From Microbacterium maritypicum (lineage in GTDB: Bacteria; Actinomycetota; Actinomycetes; Actinomycetales; Microbacteriaceae), in NCBI RefSeq assembly GCF_041529975.1, contig NZ_CP168030.1, forward strand, positions 3,286,001 to 3,350,000: a stretch of 64,000 nucleotides of DNA, given 5' to 3'. The position numbers and the translations under genes were made by a program. Positions within the stretch are counted from its first letter, which is position 1. Each line of letters opens with the position of its first letter. The notes under the pieces were generated by a model, which worked only from the letters and a program-made list of their open reading frames with translations, was not told the origin of the DNA and searched no databases. Shown here piece by piece: positions 53,882-62,311 of this stretch.

Positions 53882-55330
53882 TCAGCCCTGCAGCGTCACT
53901 TCGCGGCGCTCGGGCAGCACGATCGGGTGCGACCCCGCCATGACCTCGAGCACGCGGATCACCTGGCACGAGTAGCCGAACTCGTTGTCGTACCAGACGT
54001 AGAGGATCAGGGTGTCCTCGTCGGCGATCGTGGCGAGGCCGTCGACGATGCCGGCGCGGTGCGAGCCGACGAAGTCGGTGGAGACGACGTCGGGGCTCTC
54101 GACGTAGTCGATCTGCTGGCGCAGCTTCGAGTGCAGCGAGACGCGGCGCAGGTAGTCGTTGACCTGCTCCTTGGTGGCCGGGCGCTCGATGGTGAGGTGC
54201 AGCACCGCGAGCGACACATCGGGCGTGGGCACACGGATCGAGCTGCCGGTGAGCTTGCCCTCCAGCTGCGGGAGCGCCTTGGCGACGGCCTTCGCGGCTC
54301 CGGTCTCGGTGATGACCATGTTGAGCACCGCAGAGCGACCGCGGCGGTCGCCCTTGTGGAAGTTGTCGATCAGGTTCTGGTCGTTCGTGAACGAGTGCAC
54401 GGTCTCGACATGCCCCTTGACGACGCCGTACGCCTCGTCGATCGCCGCCAGCACCGGGGTGATGGCGTTCGTGGTGCAGGAGGCCGCGGAGAGGATGCGG
54501 TCGGAGGCGGCGATCGTCTCGTCGTTGATGCCGTGCACGATGTTCTTGAGCGGGCTCTTTCCCGGTGCGGTGAGCAGCACGCGCGCGACGCCCGTCGAGC
54601 GCAGGTGCTGGGAGAGGCCTTCCTCGTCGCGCCAGCGTCCGGTGTTGTCGACGACGATCGCGTCGTGGATTCCGTGGGCGGTGTAGTCGATGGATGCCGG
54701 GTCGTCGGAGTAGATCACCTGGATGCGGGTGCCGTTCGCGATGATCTGCTCGGCCTCCTCGTCGACGGTGACGGAGCCGGCGAAGCGGCCGTGCACCGAA
54801 TCGCGCAGCAGCAGGGAGGCGCGCTTGGCGAGGTCGTTCTCCGCCCCGCGGCGGACGACGATGGCGCGCAGCCGCAGTCCGCTGCCGCCGCCGGTGTGGG
54901 CGATGAGGATGCGGGCGAGGAGGCGACCGATGCGCCCGAAGCCGTAGAGAACGACGTCGGTGGGCTCGGCGGCGACGGCCCCCATGGCGGGTGCGAGTTC
55001 CTCGGCGAGGTAGTCGTCCAGAGGCCGGCCGCTCTCGGCGTGCCCCGCGACCAGGCGCGCGACGTCGAGCGACGAGGCGCCGGGAGCGAGGGCGTGGATC
55101 GCCTCGAGCACGGCGAGCGTGTCTTCGATCGGGAGCCGCTCGTGCCCGAGTTGGGCGACGCGCTCGTGCACCTCGACCAGTCCCGTCGCCGAGAGCCCGA
55201 GCAGTCGGTGCCCGTGCAGCGAGGTGACCACATCGTGTTCGCGTCGAAGCGCCCCGATGAGCGGGATCATCCGCTCCGCCAGCTCTTCGCTCTCAGCCCA
55301 GTCGTCGCGGTGTGCCGCGGAATCGTTCAT
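53882..55330 (-). CDS. gapB: glyceraldehyde-3-phosphate dehydrogenase, long GapB type
   Basis: 482 residues. A ~120-residue N-terminal extension, absent from glycolytic GAPDH, precedes the Rossmann motif VVLYGFGRIGRLLARI. The catalytic Cys285 lies in SAASCTTNAITPVL, and SVHGRFAGSV and WYDNEFGYSCQVIRV are GAPDH signatures. The same long form occurs in Corynebacterium GapB, which works in the gluconeogenic direction. No pgk or tpi is adjacent. With pckG at 29.4 kb this gives the strain a second gluconeogenic marker in the window, though they are far apart. ATG at 55330; a TACGCT -10 box at 55407-55412 gives a leader with a GCGCGC hairpin. Confidence 0.9.
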   Translation of the reverse strand: MNDSAAHRDDWAESEELAERMIPLIGALRREHDVVTSLHGHRLLGLSATGLVEVHERVAQLGHERLPIEDTLAVLEAIHALAPGASSLDVARLVAGHAESGRPLDDYLAEELAPAMGAVAAEPTDVVLYGFGRIGRLLARILIAHTGGGSGLRLRAIVVRRGAENDLAKRASLLLRDSVHGRFAGSVTVDEEAEQIIANGTRIQVIYSDDPASIDYTAHGIHDAIVVDNTGRWRDEEGLSQHLRSTGVARVLLTAPGKSPLKNIVHGINDETIAASDRILSAASCTTNAITPVLAAIDEAYGVVKGHVETVHSFTNDQNLIDNFHKGDRRGRSAVLNMVITETGAAKAVAKALPQLEGKLTGSSIRVPTPDVSLAVLHLTIERPATKEQVNDYLRRVSLHSKLRQQIDYVESPDVVSTDFVGSHRAGIVDGLATIADEDTLILYVWYDNEFGYSCQVIRVLEVMAGSHPIVLPERREVTLQG

Positions 55331-55406
55331 CTGCGTCCTTGCATGTGTGAGCGCGCGCCGAGATCGCCGGCGCGCGAATGTGCCGGGTGGATCGGGGGAT
55401 GCCACC

Positions 55407-55412
55407 AGCGTA
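55407..55412 (-). promoter_or_regulatory. candidate -10 box for gapB
   Basis: TACGCT on the minus strand, about 77 bases before the ATG. The leader contains a GCGCGC inverted repeat (about 55345-55368) that could form a hairpin. Confidence 0.4.
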
Positions 55413-55510
55413 CAAGCCGCGAGATGACGAGCCGAATCGGCGGCACGCACCGGCTGCGGATCGCCGGCGGTCTCCCCTCGTCATGGAGATCCGCACCCCG
55501 TCACGCTCGG

Positions 55511-56176
55511 TCAGTACTGCGCCGAGAATGCCCCGTCCGACTTGAGCAGCTGTCCCGAGACCCAGCGGCCCTCGTCCGACACGAGGAACTCCACCACGGC
55601 CGCGACGTCGGCGGGCCGTCCGAGTCGCCCGAGCGGCGTCATCCCGGCCAGTTCCGTGCGCGTCTCGTCGTCCATCCAACCGGTGTCGATGGGTCCGGGG
55701 TTCAGCACGTTCGCCGAGATGCCCCGCGGACCGAGCTCGCGGGCAGCCGAGATGACCAACCGGTCGAGAGCGCCCTTGGATGCGCCGTAGGGGAGGTTTC
55801 CGGTCACGTGGTCGCTGGTGAGGGCGAGGATCACTCCCCCGTCGTCGCCGACCTGTCGCGCGAACGCCGCGATCAGCAGCAGGCTCGCCCGTGCGTTCAC
55901 GGCGACGTGCAGGTCGAAGCTCTCGGCCGTGGTGTCGAGCATGCCGGATTGCACGTCGTGCGCATGGCTGAGGATGAGCGCGGAGATCGGACCGTGCGCG
56001 GCCACCACCTCGGCGATCAGGGCCTCCGGTCCATCCACGGTCGACAGGTCGGCGAGGTGGTCGGCGTCGCGGAGGTCGCTCGTCACGACGGTCCAGCCGG
56101 CCGCACGCAGGCGGGGGACGATGCCGGCGGCGATGCTGTTCGCGCGCGCGGCGCCGGTGATCAGGGCGAGGGGCAT
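55511..56176 (-). CDS. short-chain dehydrogenase/reductase
   Basis: 221 residues, SDR fold. The Rossmann start LALITGAARANSIAAGI keeps the TGAAR part of the cofactor motif, though the usual glycines are replaced, which may alter cofactor binding. The catalytic Ser is in LALTSDHVTG, the Tyr-x3-Lys in PYGASKGALDRL, and NPGPIDTGWM follows. Such enzymes reduce or oxidise alcohols and ketones; the substrate is unknown. The start is fixed by TAGCGT-N6-ATG. It stands alone behind gapB on the same strand with a 180-base gap. Confidence 0.87.
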   Translation of the reverse strand: MPLALITGAARANSIAAGIVPRLRAAGWTVVTSDLRDADHLADLSTVDGPEALIAEVVAAHGPISALILSHAHDVQSGMLDTTAESFDLHVAVNARASLLLIAAFARQVGDDGGVILALTSDHVTGNLPYGASKGALDRLVISAARELGPRGISANVLNPGPIDTGWMDDETRTELAGMTPLGRLGRPADVAAVVEFLVSDEGRWVSGQLLKSDGAFSAQY

Positions 56177-56182
56177 CCGGCC

Positions 56183-56188
56183 ACGCTA
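56183..56188 (-). promoter_or_regulatory. -10 box, leaderless, for the SDR
   Basis: TAGCGT on the minus strand, six bases before the ATG at 56176. Confidence 0.55.
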
Positions 56189-56261
56189 CCGGACCGACTC
56201 CCGGGCTCGGCGCGGCCCGCGCAGGGGCCGAGACACATCACGACGGCACCGGCCGCTCCCC

Positions 56262-57197
56262 TCAGGCGAGAGCGGCGATCGCGTCGCGGAGCACCCCGTC
56301 GGCCTCATCGAGCGCGGATGCCGCGGCCTGCGGTGTGGCGTCGACCGCCAGCATCAGCAGGGCGCGCTTGACCGAGCCGTCCGCCCCCTGCAGCGCGGCG
56401 GCCGCGACGTCGATGTCGACGCCGGCGAGCTGCGACACGGTACGGATGGAGCGCGCGTGGAGCTTCTCGTTCGTGGCGAGGAGATCGACCATCACCCCGC
56501 GGTAGGTCTTGCCGAGCTTGATCATCGACAGGGTCGTGAGCATGTTCACGACGAGCTTCTGCGCGGTGCCGGCCTTGAGCCGCGTCGATCCGGAGATGAA
56601 CTCCGGTCCGGTCACGACCTCGATGGCGACCTCCGCGGCGGCACCGATCTCGGAGTCCGCGTTCGAGGCGATCGCCGCCGTGAACGCGCCGACGCTGCGG
56701 GCGTAGTTCAGCCCGCCGACGACATACGGCGTCCGGCCGGAAGCCGAGATGCCGACCACCGTGTCGTCGGCCGAGAGTCCGAGTTCACGCAGGGATCCAC
56801 CTGCCGCCTCCGCGTCGTCCTCCGCATTCTCCACGGCCGAACGGATCGCGATCTCGCCGCCGGCGATCAGCCCGACCACCATCGAGGGGTCCGTGCCGAA
56901 GGTGGGCGGGCACTCGCTGGCATCCAGCACGCCGATGCGGCCTGCCGTGCCGGCCCCGATGTAGATGAGCCGACCGCCGCGCCGGAACCGCTCCGTGATC
57001 GCGTCGACGACCGCCGCGATCTCGTCCGCCCGTTCGGCGACCGCCTCGGGGACCCGCCGGTCCTCGTCGTTCATCCGATGCACGAGCTCGGCCGTGCTCA
57101 ACAGGTCGAGATCCCCGCGCTCGGTCGTGGATGCCTCGGTGCCGAGGCCTTCCAGTACGGAGAGGAGGGAGGCGAGGCGGGAGTCGTCATTCGGCAC
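56262..57197 (-). CDS. murQ: N-acetylmuramic acid 6-phosphate etherase
   Basis: 311 residues. MurQ cleaves the lactyl ether of MurNAc-6-phosphate to give GlcNAc-6-phosphate and D-lactate in cell-wall recycling or scavenging. The SIS domain is visible: GGRLIYIGAGTAGRIGVLDASECPPTFG (split blocks), GISASGRTPYVVGGL, and the EVVTGPEFISGSTRLKAGTAQK signature with the catalytic Glu. A C-terminal helical domain follows. Length is normal. Its start overlaps the kinase gene by 11 bases. The adjacent RpiR regulator and sugar transporter make scavenging of external MurNAc-containing compounds likely. Confidence 0.96.
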   Translation of the reverse strand: MPNDDSRLASLLSVLEGLGTEASTTERGDLDLLSTAELVHRMNDEDRRVPEAVAERADEIAAVVDAITERFRRGGRLIYIGAGTAGRIGVLDASECPPTFGTDPSMVVGLIAGGEIAIRSAVENAEDDAEAAGGSLRELGLSADDTVVGISASGRTPYVVGGLNYARSVGAFTAAIASNADSEIGAAAEVAIEVVTGPEFISGSTRLKAGTAQKLVVNMLTTLSMIKLGKTYRGVMVDLLATNEKLHARSIRTVSQLAGVDIDVAAAALQGADGSVKRALLMLAVDATPQAAASALDEADGVLRDAIAALA

Positions 57198-58083
57198 GGT
57201 GGACGAACCTTTCGTGAGGGAGATCGGTGCGGCGTGCGATCAGCAGCGCGCCGTCGAGGGCGTCGCCGGCGGCGGGGACCACCCGGCGTCCGGCGGCGTG
57301 CAGCGAGGAGATGAGACTGTCTCGGAACCAGGCGTGATCCGTGAGGCCGCCGTGCAGCGCGATGTCGCGAGTCAGTGACGAGGCGGCGACGGCCGTGGCG
57401 GTGAGCAGGCGGATGCCTTCCGTCGCGATCCGGTGGGCGACGTCGTCACCGGTCTCTGCGGCGTCGAGCACGAGAGGCGCCAGGGAGCCGAGACGCCGAG
57501 CGACCGATCCCTCCTCTGCGAGCCAGGTGACCACGTCGTCGGCAGGAAGGATGCTCGCGGCGACTGTTTCACTCAGTCGCGTATCGGGTCCGAGCCCGGC
57601 GGTCGCCCGCTGCACGGCTCTGGCCGCTTCGCGGCCGAGCCAGGATCCGCTGCCGAGGTCGCCGATGTCGGGCCCCCAGCCGTCGATCAGACGGATGCCG
57701 TCTGCGTCGGCGCCGAGCGCCGCAGCGCCGGTGCCCGCGATCAGCAGCACTCCGGGCGAACCGCCGAGAGCGCCCGCGTGGGCGGTGACGACGTCGGACG
57801 CGACGGCGACGCGCGCCCGCACCGACGCGGCGAGAGCGGCCGCGAGCGCCAGAGCGGCGGCGGGTGCGACCCAGGCGCCGGCTGCGCCGACCCCGAGAAG
57901 TTGGGGTGCCGCGTCCTGGTCGAGCAGAGGAAGGATCGACGCGACGGCGTCCTCGACGCCGTTCGGCGTCGCGAGCCCCGGGGAGCCGATGCCCGATCGT
58001 ACGACGCGCTGCTCGGCGTCGACCATGGCGCGGCAACGTGTCTTGCCGAGGTCGACCGCTACGGCCGTCGGGGCGCTGCTCAT
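57187..58083 (-). CDS. BadF/BadG-type amino-sugar kinase (NagK/MurK-like)
   Basis: 298 residues with an ASKHA actin-like ATPase fold: phosphate-1 motif AVDLGKTRCRAMV at the N-terminus, adenosine-side motif LLIAGTGAAALG (about residue 110), and GDLGSGSWLGREAARAV, typical of the eukaryotic-type GlcNAc kinase/MurK group. Next to murQ it most likely phosphorylates MurNAc and/or GlcNAc to the 6-phosphate that MurQ uses. ATG at 58083 with an AGGAGAAGG site. It is the first gene of the two-gene operon and diverges from the RpiR regulator. Confidence 0.88.
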   Translation of the reverse strand: MSSAPTAVAVDLGKTRCRAMVDAEQRVVRSGIGSPGLATPNGVEDAVASILPLLDQDAAPQLLGVGAAGAWVAPAAALALAAALAASVRARVAVASDVVTAHAGALGGSPGVLLIAGTGAAALGADADGIRLIDGWGPDIGDLGSGSWLGREAARAVQRATAGLGPDTRLSETVAASILPADDVVTWLAEEGSVARRLGSLAPLVLDAAETGDDVAHRIATEGIRLLTATAVAASSLTRDIALHGGLTDHAWFRDSLISSLHAAGRRVVPAAGDALDGALLIARRTDLPHERFVHRAE

Positions 58084-58115
58084 CCTTCTCCTCGCTGTGA
58101 CGTTCACAACAGTTC

Positions 58116-58159
58116 GGAAAGAGTCTACATCGGATCTAGACTTACTGAAAAGAATTTAC
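58116..58159. promoter_or_regulatory. candidate operator between the murQ operon and the RpiR gene
   Basis: AGTCTA (58122-58127) and TAGACT (58137-58142) are a perfect inverted repeat with a 9-base spacer. GGAAAGAGTCTAC (58116-58128) and GAAAAGAATTTAC (58147-58159) also resemble each other (10 of 13) at a 31-base distance, about three helical turns. This is where a MurR/RpiR repressor would be expected. Confidence 0.6.
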
Positions 58160-58217
58160 CCAACGTTGCGCAGGGGCCCACGACATACTGAGAATCCCAC
58201 ATCTCTGGAGGAAGCGG

Positions 58218-59075
58218 ATGAGCATTCAGTCGACGATCGAGGCAGCGGCCGCGACGCTGCCCCCGTCTCTCGCCCGCGTCGCCGCAGCGATTCGGGAGAA
58301 TCCGTCCGTCGTCATCGACATGACCATCAACGAACTCGCCGAGGAGTGCCACACCTCCGTGGCCTCGGTCGTACGGTTCTGCCGCGCGATCGGATTCAGC
58401 GGCTATGCGCCGCTGCGCATGGCGCTCGCGACCGAGCTGGGCAAGGAGGCGGCGCAGTTCTCGGCGCGGGGCGCATTCGGGTCCGAGATCTCCGACGAGG
58501 ACACGCTCAGCGAAGCAGTGTCCAAACTCGCCTCTCTCGAACTGCTCGCGATAGAGGAGACGGTGGCCCGACTCGACTTCGACGTACTGGAGGCCGCGAT
58601 CGACGCCGTGGACCGCGCCGACCGCATCCTGATCTTCGGCATCGGGGCGAGCCAGTTCGTCGCAGAAGACCTCGCACACAAGCTCCTTCGCGTGGGCAGG
58701 AATGCCCACGTCCCCTCCGACCCGCACGAAGCGATCGCCGCGACCGTCCTGCAGACCTCCCCCACGGTCGCCATCGGGTTCTCACATGCGGGCTCCACCG
58801 CGGAGACGGTGCGCTTCCTGGAGACGGCGCGTGCCAACGGCGCGGCGACCATCGCAGTCACGTCGGCCAAGGACTCCCCCCTCGCCGGCGCCGCCGATCA
58901 CGCATTGTTCACCGAGGTGCGCGAATCCACCTTCCGCGCCGGAGCGATGGTCAGCCGGATCGCGCAGCTGGCGCTCGTCGACTGCCTGTTCGTCGGCATC
59001 GCGAAGCGCCGTTTCGCCGAAACCGTCGACGCGCTGCGCCGGACCCGCGAGGCCACCCGGGCCCTCCGCGACTGA
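58218..59075 (+). CDS. RpiR/MurR-family transcriptional regulator
   Basis: 285 residues. An N-terminal HTH_6 domain (about 1-75, with CHTSVASVVRFCRAIGFSGY) and a C-terminal SIS sugar-phosphate-binding domain (about 125-260, RILIFGIGASQFVAEDL and IGFSHAGSTAETVRFLE). RpiR proteins such as MurR bind a sugar phosphate; MurR senses MurNAc-6-phosphate and represses murQ. The divergent position and the inverted repeat between the genes support the same role here. It is also oriented toward the transport genes at 59-64 kb. ATG with a GGAGGAAG site. Confidence 0.92.
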   Translation: MSIQSTIEAAAATLPPSLARVAAAIRENPSVVIDMTINELAEECHTSVASVVRFCRAIGFSGYAPLRMALATELGKEAAQFSARGAFGSEISDEDTLSEAVSKLASLELLAIEETVARLDFDVLEAAIDAVDRADRILIFGIGASQFVAEDLAHKLLRVGRNAHVPSDPHEAIAATVLQTSPTVAIGFSHAGSTAETVRFLETARANGAATIAVTSAKDSPLAGAADHALFTEVRESTFRAGAMVSRIAQLALVDCLFVGIAKRRFAETVDALRRTREATRALRD

Positions 59076-59190
59076 GCTCGCGCCGGCCTCCTCCCCCAGG
59101 TTCGACACCCACGGCGACCGGCGGCGAGATCGTCATATTTCCGTAATGTAAACGATCTACGTATCTCTCGACTTTCTTGAACATTGTTGC

Positions 59191-59196
59191 CATACT
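59191..59196 (+). promoter_or_regulatory. candidate -10 box for the transport/deacetylase operon
   Basis: CATACT lies 31 bases before the proposed TTG start at 59228. The 100 bases upstream are unusually AT-rich for this genome (around 59130-59190). Confidence 0.35.
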
Positions 59197-59227
59197 GGCC
59201 ACACCCGAAGGCGAGAGGACGACGACG

Positions 59228-60211
59228 TTGACGTATGAGCACGGCACCACGATGGTGCGCCCCTTCCGACCCGGTGAGAGCGCTGCTCTTGCCGAGGCCT
59301 GGACCCGATCCGCCCCGCAGGACGGGATCACCCCCGCACGACTGCGCGATCTGGTCCTGCTCGATCGGAACTTCGATGCGGACGGCCTCCTCATCGCCGA
59401 GCGCGACGGCGCGATCGTCGGAGCGGCCTATGCCGTCCGCCGCCGCATCGCACACGACGCCGGCGATCTCCAGCCGGAGACCGGGTGGATCCCGTTCTTC
59501 TTCGTCGTCCCCGAGCAGCGCGGACACGGTCTCGGGCGCAGCCTACTGACCCAGGCGATCGGCTGGCTCCGCTCGCACGGCGCGACCGAGGTCGTCTTCT
59601 CGGCGTACACGCCGAACTACGTGCTGCCCGGTCTCGATACCGCCCGCTACCCCGCCGCGTCGGCACTGCTCGAATCGCTGGGGTTCTCTCGCATCGAGCG
59701 TCCGAGCGCGATGGACCGTTCACTGATCGGCTATCAGATGCCCGACGACGTCCGCACTCGGATCGAAGCGCTGCGCGCCGACGGGTGGTATCTCGGAACG
59801 CCGAGCGACGACGACCTCGTGCCGTTGATCCGCATCGCCGGCGAAGCCTTCAATTCCGACTGGGCGCGTGCGATCCGCGAAGGCGTTCTCGGCGGGCTGC
59901 CGCTGGAACGCATCCTCATCGCCAAGAACCCTGAGGGCACGGTGCTCGGCTGGGCCATGCACGGCACCTACGAGTCCGTGATCGAGCGTTTCGGCCCGTT
60001 CGGTGTGCTCCCGGAGAGCCGCGGAACGGGACTCGGCAAGGCGCTTCTCCACCTGACCCTGGAGCGGATGACCGCGCTCGGCGCACACAGCGCCTGGTTC
60101 CTCTGGGCCGATGAGGGATCGACCGCATCGGCCCTGTATGCCAAGACCGGGTTCGCCGCGACCCGCACATTCGACATCCTGCGCGCAGAGATCGGAGAGA
60201 GCAATGTCTAA
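59228..60211 (+). CDS. tandem GNAT acetyltransferase
   Basis: 327 residues with two GNAT folds. The first half has PEQRGHGLGRSLLTQAIGWL (about residues 95-114), the second PESRGTGLGKALLHLTLERM (about 257-276), both intact acetyl-CoA motifs. I chose TTG at 59228, which follows GAGAGGA; an open frame from TTG 59177 would lie across the promoter. Overlap with the deacetylase gene by eight bases indicates coupling, which suggests that this protein acetylates a product related to the deacetylase or transporter substrate, perhaps an amino sugar. The acceptor is not known. Confidence 0.78.
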   Translation: MTYEHGTTMVRPFRPGESAALAEAWTRSAPQDGITPARLRDLVLLDRNFDADGLLIAERDGAIVGAAYAVRRRIAHDAGDLQPETGWIPFFFVVPEQRGHGLGRSLLTQAIGWLRSHGATEVVFSAYTPNYVLPGLDTARYPAASALLESLGFSRIERPSAMDRSLIGYQMPDDVRTRIEALRADGWYLGTPSDDDLVPLIRIAGEAFNSDWARAIREGVLGGLPLERILIAKNPEGTVLGWAMHGTYESVIERFGPFGVLPESRGTGLGKALLHLTLERMTALGAHSAWFLWADEGSTASALYAKTGFAATRTFDILRAEIGESNV

Positions 60212-60896
60212 CACCGTCATCGCGGTCGGCGGCCACATCGGCGACATGGAGCTGACGGCGGGCCCCACACTCGCCAAGGTCGTCCTCGAGGGCGGCCGCG
60301 CCATCATCGTCGACTGCACCTACGGCGAGCGCGGGCATCCGACGGTCGCACCGAGCGTCTACCGCGAGCAGAAACTCCACGAGGCCCGCTTCTTCGCCGA
60401 GACGATCGGCGCTGAGCTGATCACCCTCGACTACTCCGACGGGTTCCTCCCGGACGACGAGGCGGTCGCCGAGCAGATCGCCGAGATCATCCGTGCGACC
60501 AAGCCCGATGTCCTGATCACCCACTGGGTGCACTCCATGCACCGGGACCACGAGCGCGCGGCGCAGGCGGCCCTCCGCGGCGCCTTCCTCGCCTCGATCC
60601 CCCTTGAGGAGATCGAGGCGGCGCGGCATTCCGTTCCGCGGATCCTGCACGCCGAGAACTGGGAGGACATGGAGGGGTTCGAGGCGGACACGTTCTTCGG
60701 CATCCCCGACGAGGCGTTCGACCTCTGGCTCACCGGAATCCAGGAGCACGCCTTCGCGCGCGGCGAGACCTACGGCTTCCGCTTCATCGACTACTACTCC
60801 GCGCTCATGCAGGTCAAGGGCTGCCTGGTCGGTGAGCGGCGCGCAGCCGCATTCCGATCTGCGGGGGCCGAGAAGTTCACCCTCGCAGGCCCCTGA
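60204..60896 (+). CDS. PIG-L family deacetylase
   Basis: 230 residues. The zinc site is a variant: GGHIGDMELTAG, with His11, Asp14 and Glu16, where most relatives read HPDDxE, and the second histidine is in THWVHSMHRDHERAA. PIG-L enzymes remove N-acetyl groups from GlcNAc-linked lipids, mycothiol precursors, or chitobiose-like sugars. Between the tandem GNAT gene (8-base overlap) and an ABC sugar transporter near murQ, an N-acetylated amino sugar or muropeptide fragment is the likely substrate. The changed Pro-Asp positions are unusual but keep the metal-binding residues. Confidence 0.87.
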   Translation: MSNTVIAVGGHIGDMELTAGPTLAKVVLEGGRAIIVDCTYGERGHPTVAPSVYREQKLHEARFFAETIGAELITLDYSDGFLPDDEAVAEQIAEIIRATKPDVLITHWVHSMHRDHERAAQAALRGAFLASIPLEEIEAARHSVPRILHAENWEDMEGFEADTFFGIPDEAFDLWLTGIQEHAFARGETYGFRFIDYYSALMQVKGCLVGERRAAAFRSAGAEKFTLAGP

Positions 60897-60936
60897 TCCT
60901 CCTCACCCACCCGATACGCACAGAAACGAAGGAACC

Positions 60937-62253
60937 ATGAAGAAATCACTTCTCGCGGTCACCGCTCTGGGGCTCGCGACGACGCTGACCCTCGCCGGCT
61001 GCTCCGGCTCTTCCGGTGGCTCCGGCGATGCCGGCGGCTCCCAGGAACTCACATTCCTCACGCACTGGGGACCGGACCAGGTCGCGATGCTGGAGGCCGC
61101 CGGCGCGGCGTTCACCGAAAACCATCCCGACATCACCGTCAAGGTGCAGGCGGTCCCGTTCGGCAACCTGCTCTCGACCCTGCGTACGCAGGGTGCGTCG
61201 GCGGACGGCCCGGCGATCGTCGGCATCTACGACGCGTGGCTGCCCGAGCTGGTGCGCGACGGCCTCGCCGCTGCCGCGCCCGCCGACGTCGCCGACGAGG
61301 TCACGGAGAACTGGCCGGCCGGCGTCGTCTCGGCGGCGAGCAACGGCGGCGACGTGTACGGCATCCCGAACGAGATCGACCTGTACCAGCTCAACTACAA
61401 CTCCGCGCTGTTCGACGCGGCGGGCATCGCCGAGCCTCCGGCCGATTGGGACGCCCTCGTCGAGGATTCCGCGAAGCTCACCACCGGAGACCAGCAGGGC
61501 TTCGGCCTCATCACCGGCTGGAACTCCGGCGTGGTGCATCCGTTCCTGTCGCTGCTCGCGTCGAACGGCGGCTCGTTCCTGAACGAGGAGGGCACGGCTT
61601 CCGAGCTGACCAGCCCGGAAGCCCTCGAGACGGCGGAACTGTACGAGAAGCTGGTCGCCGACGGGTCGAGCGACCCCAGGAAGTCGACGGCGAACGCCAA
61701 CACCACCGGCCCGTACCTCGACGCCTTCGTGAACGGTCAGACCGGCATGATCGTCATGGCCAACTGGTGGGAGAGCGCGCTCCGCGACGGTATGGGCGAT
61801 GACTTCGAGAACGTCGCCACCGCGCCGATCCCGGTCGGCCCCAGCGGCGATGAGTCCTCGTCGATCTCGTACTCCTGGATGACGATGGTCAACGGCAAGG
61901 CTTCCGACGCGCGTCAGAAGGCGGCGTGGGAGTTCCTCACCTACCTCAACGGCCCGGACTCCGGCGAAGCCGGTTCCTCGGCGATGGCCGACATCCTGCT
62001 GTCGATGGGGATCCTGCCCACGCGCTCCTCCGACCTGGAGGCGCACGCCGCTGAGCTGGAGACGCCGTTCCTGTCGTCGTACGTGACGGCTCTGGAGAAC
62101 GCGACCCCGTTCCCGACCGTGCTCGGCGGACCGGCTGCGACCGATGCCCTGCAGCGACAGCTGGAGGCACTCGTGAACGGCCAGGTCGATGCGAAGACGG
62201 CGATGGAGAACGCCGCTCGCGACGTCGACGCCGCGCTCAGCGCCGCTCAGTGA
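60937..62253 (+). CDS. sugar-binding lipoprotein of an ABC transporter (amino-sugar module)
   Basis: 438 residues. Signal peptide with lipobox LAGC (about residue 20), Ser/Gly linker, and a family-1 solute-binding fold starting LTFLTHWGPDQVAMLEAAGAA. The ATG has GAAGGAA upstream. It precedes two CUT1 permeases; no ATPase is visible before the window ends. The ligand is inferred from murQ and the deacetylase nearby (amino sugar or muropeptide disaccharide). A 13-bp hairpin follows at 62260-62291, as after the other sugar-binding gene at 22350. Confidence 0.92.
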   Translation: MKKSLLAVTALGLATTLTLAGCSGSSGGSGDAGGSQELTFLTHWGPDQVAMLEAAGAAFTENHPDITVKVQAVPFGNLLSTLRTQGASADGPAIVGIYDAWLPELVRDGLAAAAPADVADEVTENWPAGVVSAASNGGDVYGIPNEIDLYQLNYNSALFDAAGIAEPPADWDALVEDSAKLTTGDQQGFGLITGWNSGVVHPFLSLLASNGGSFLNEEGTASELTSPEALETAELYEKLVADGSSDPRKSTANANTTGPYLDAFVNGQTGMIVMANWWESALRDGMGDDFENVATAPIPVGPSGDESSSISYSWMTMVNGKASDARQKAAWEFLTYLNGPDSGEAGSSAMADILLSMGILPTRSSDLEAHAAELETPFLSSYVTALENATPFPTVLGGPAATDALQRQLEALVNGQVDAKTAMENAARDVDAALSAAQ

Positions 62254-62259
62254 CACCCC

Positions 62260-62291
62260 GGCGGGGAGGCGGCCTCGACCGCCTCCCCGCC
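62260..62291 (+). terminator. hairpin between binding protein and permease (partial terminator)
   Basis: GGCGGGGAGGCGG (62260-62272) and CCGCCTCCCCGCC (62279-62291), perfect 13-bp stem, 6-base loop, no T-run. The permease gene starts 21 bases later, so read-through is required for its expression. Confidence 0.65.
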
Positions 62292-62311
62292 ATCCTCCCG
62301 AAAGGCCTGAC

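Noticed and set aside
59177..59227. TTG start at 59177 for the tandem GNAT gene
   Set aside because: It lies upstream of the CATACT -10 candidate and has no ribosome binding site; the TTG at 59228 follows GAGAGGA.
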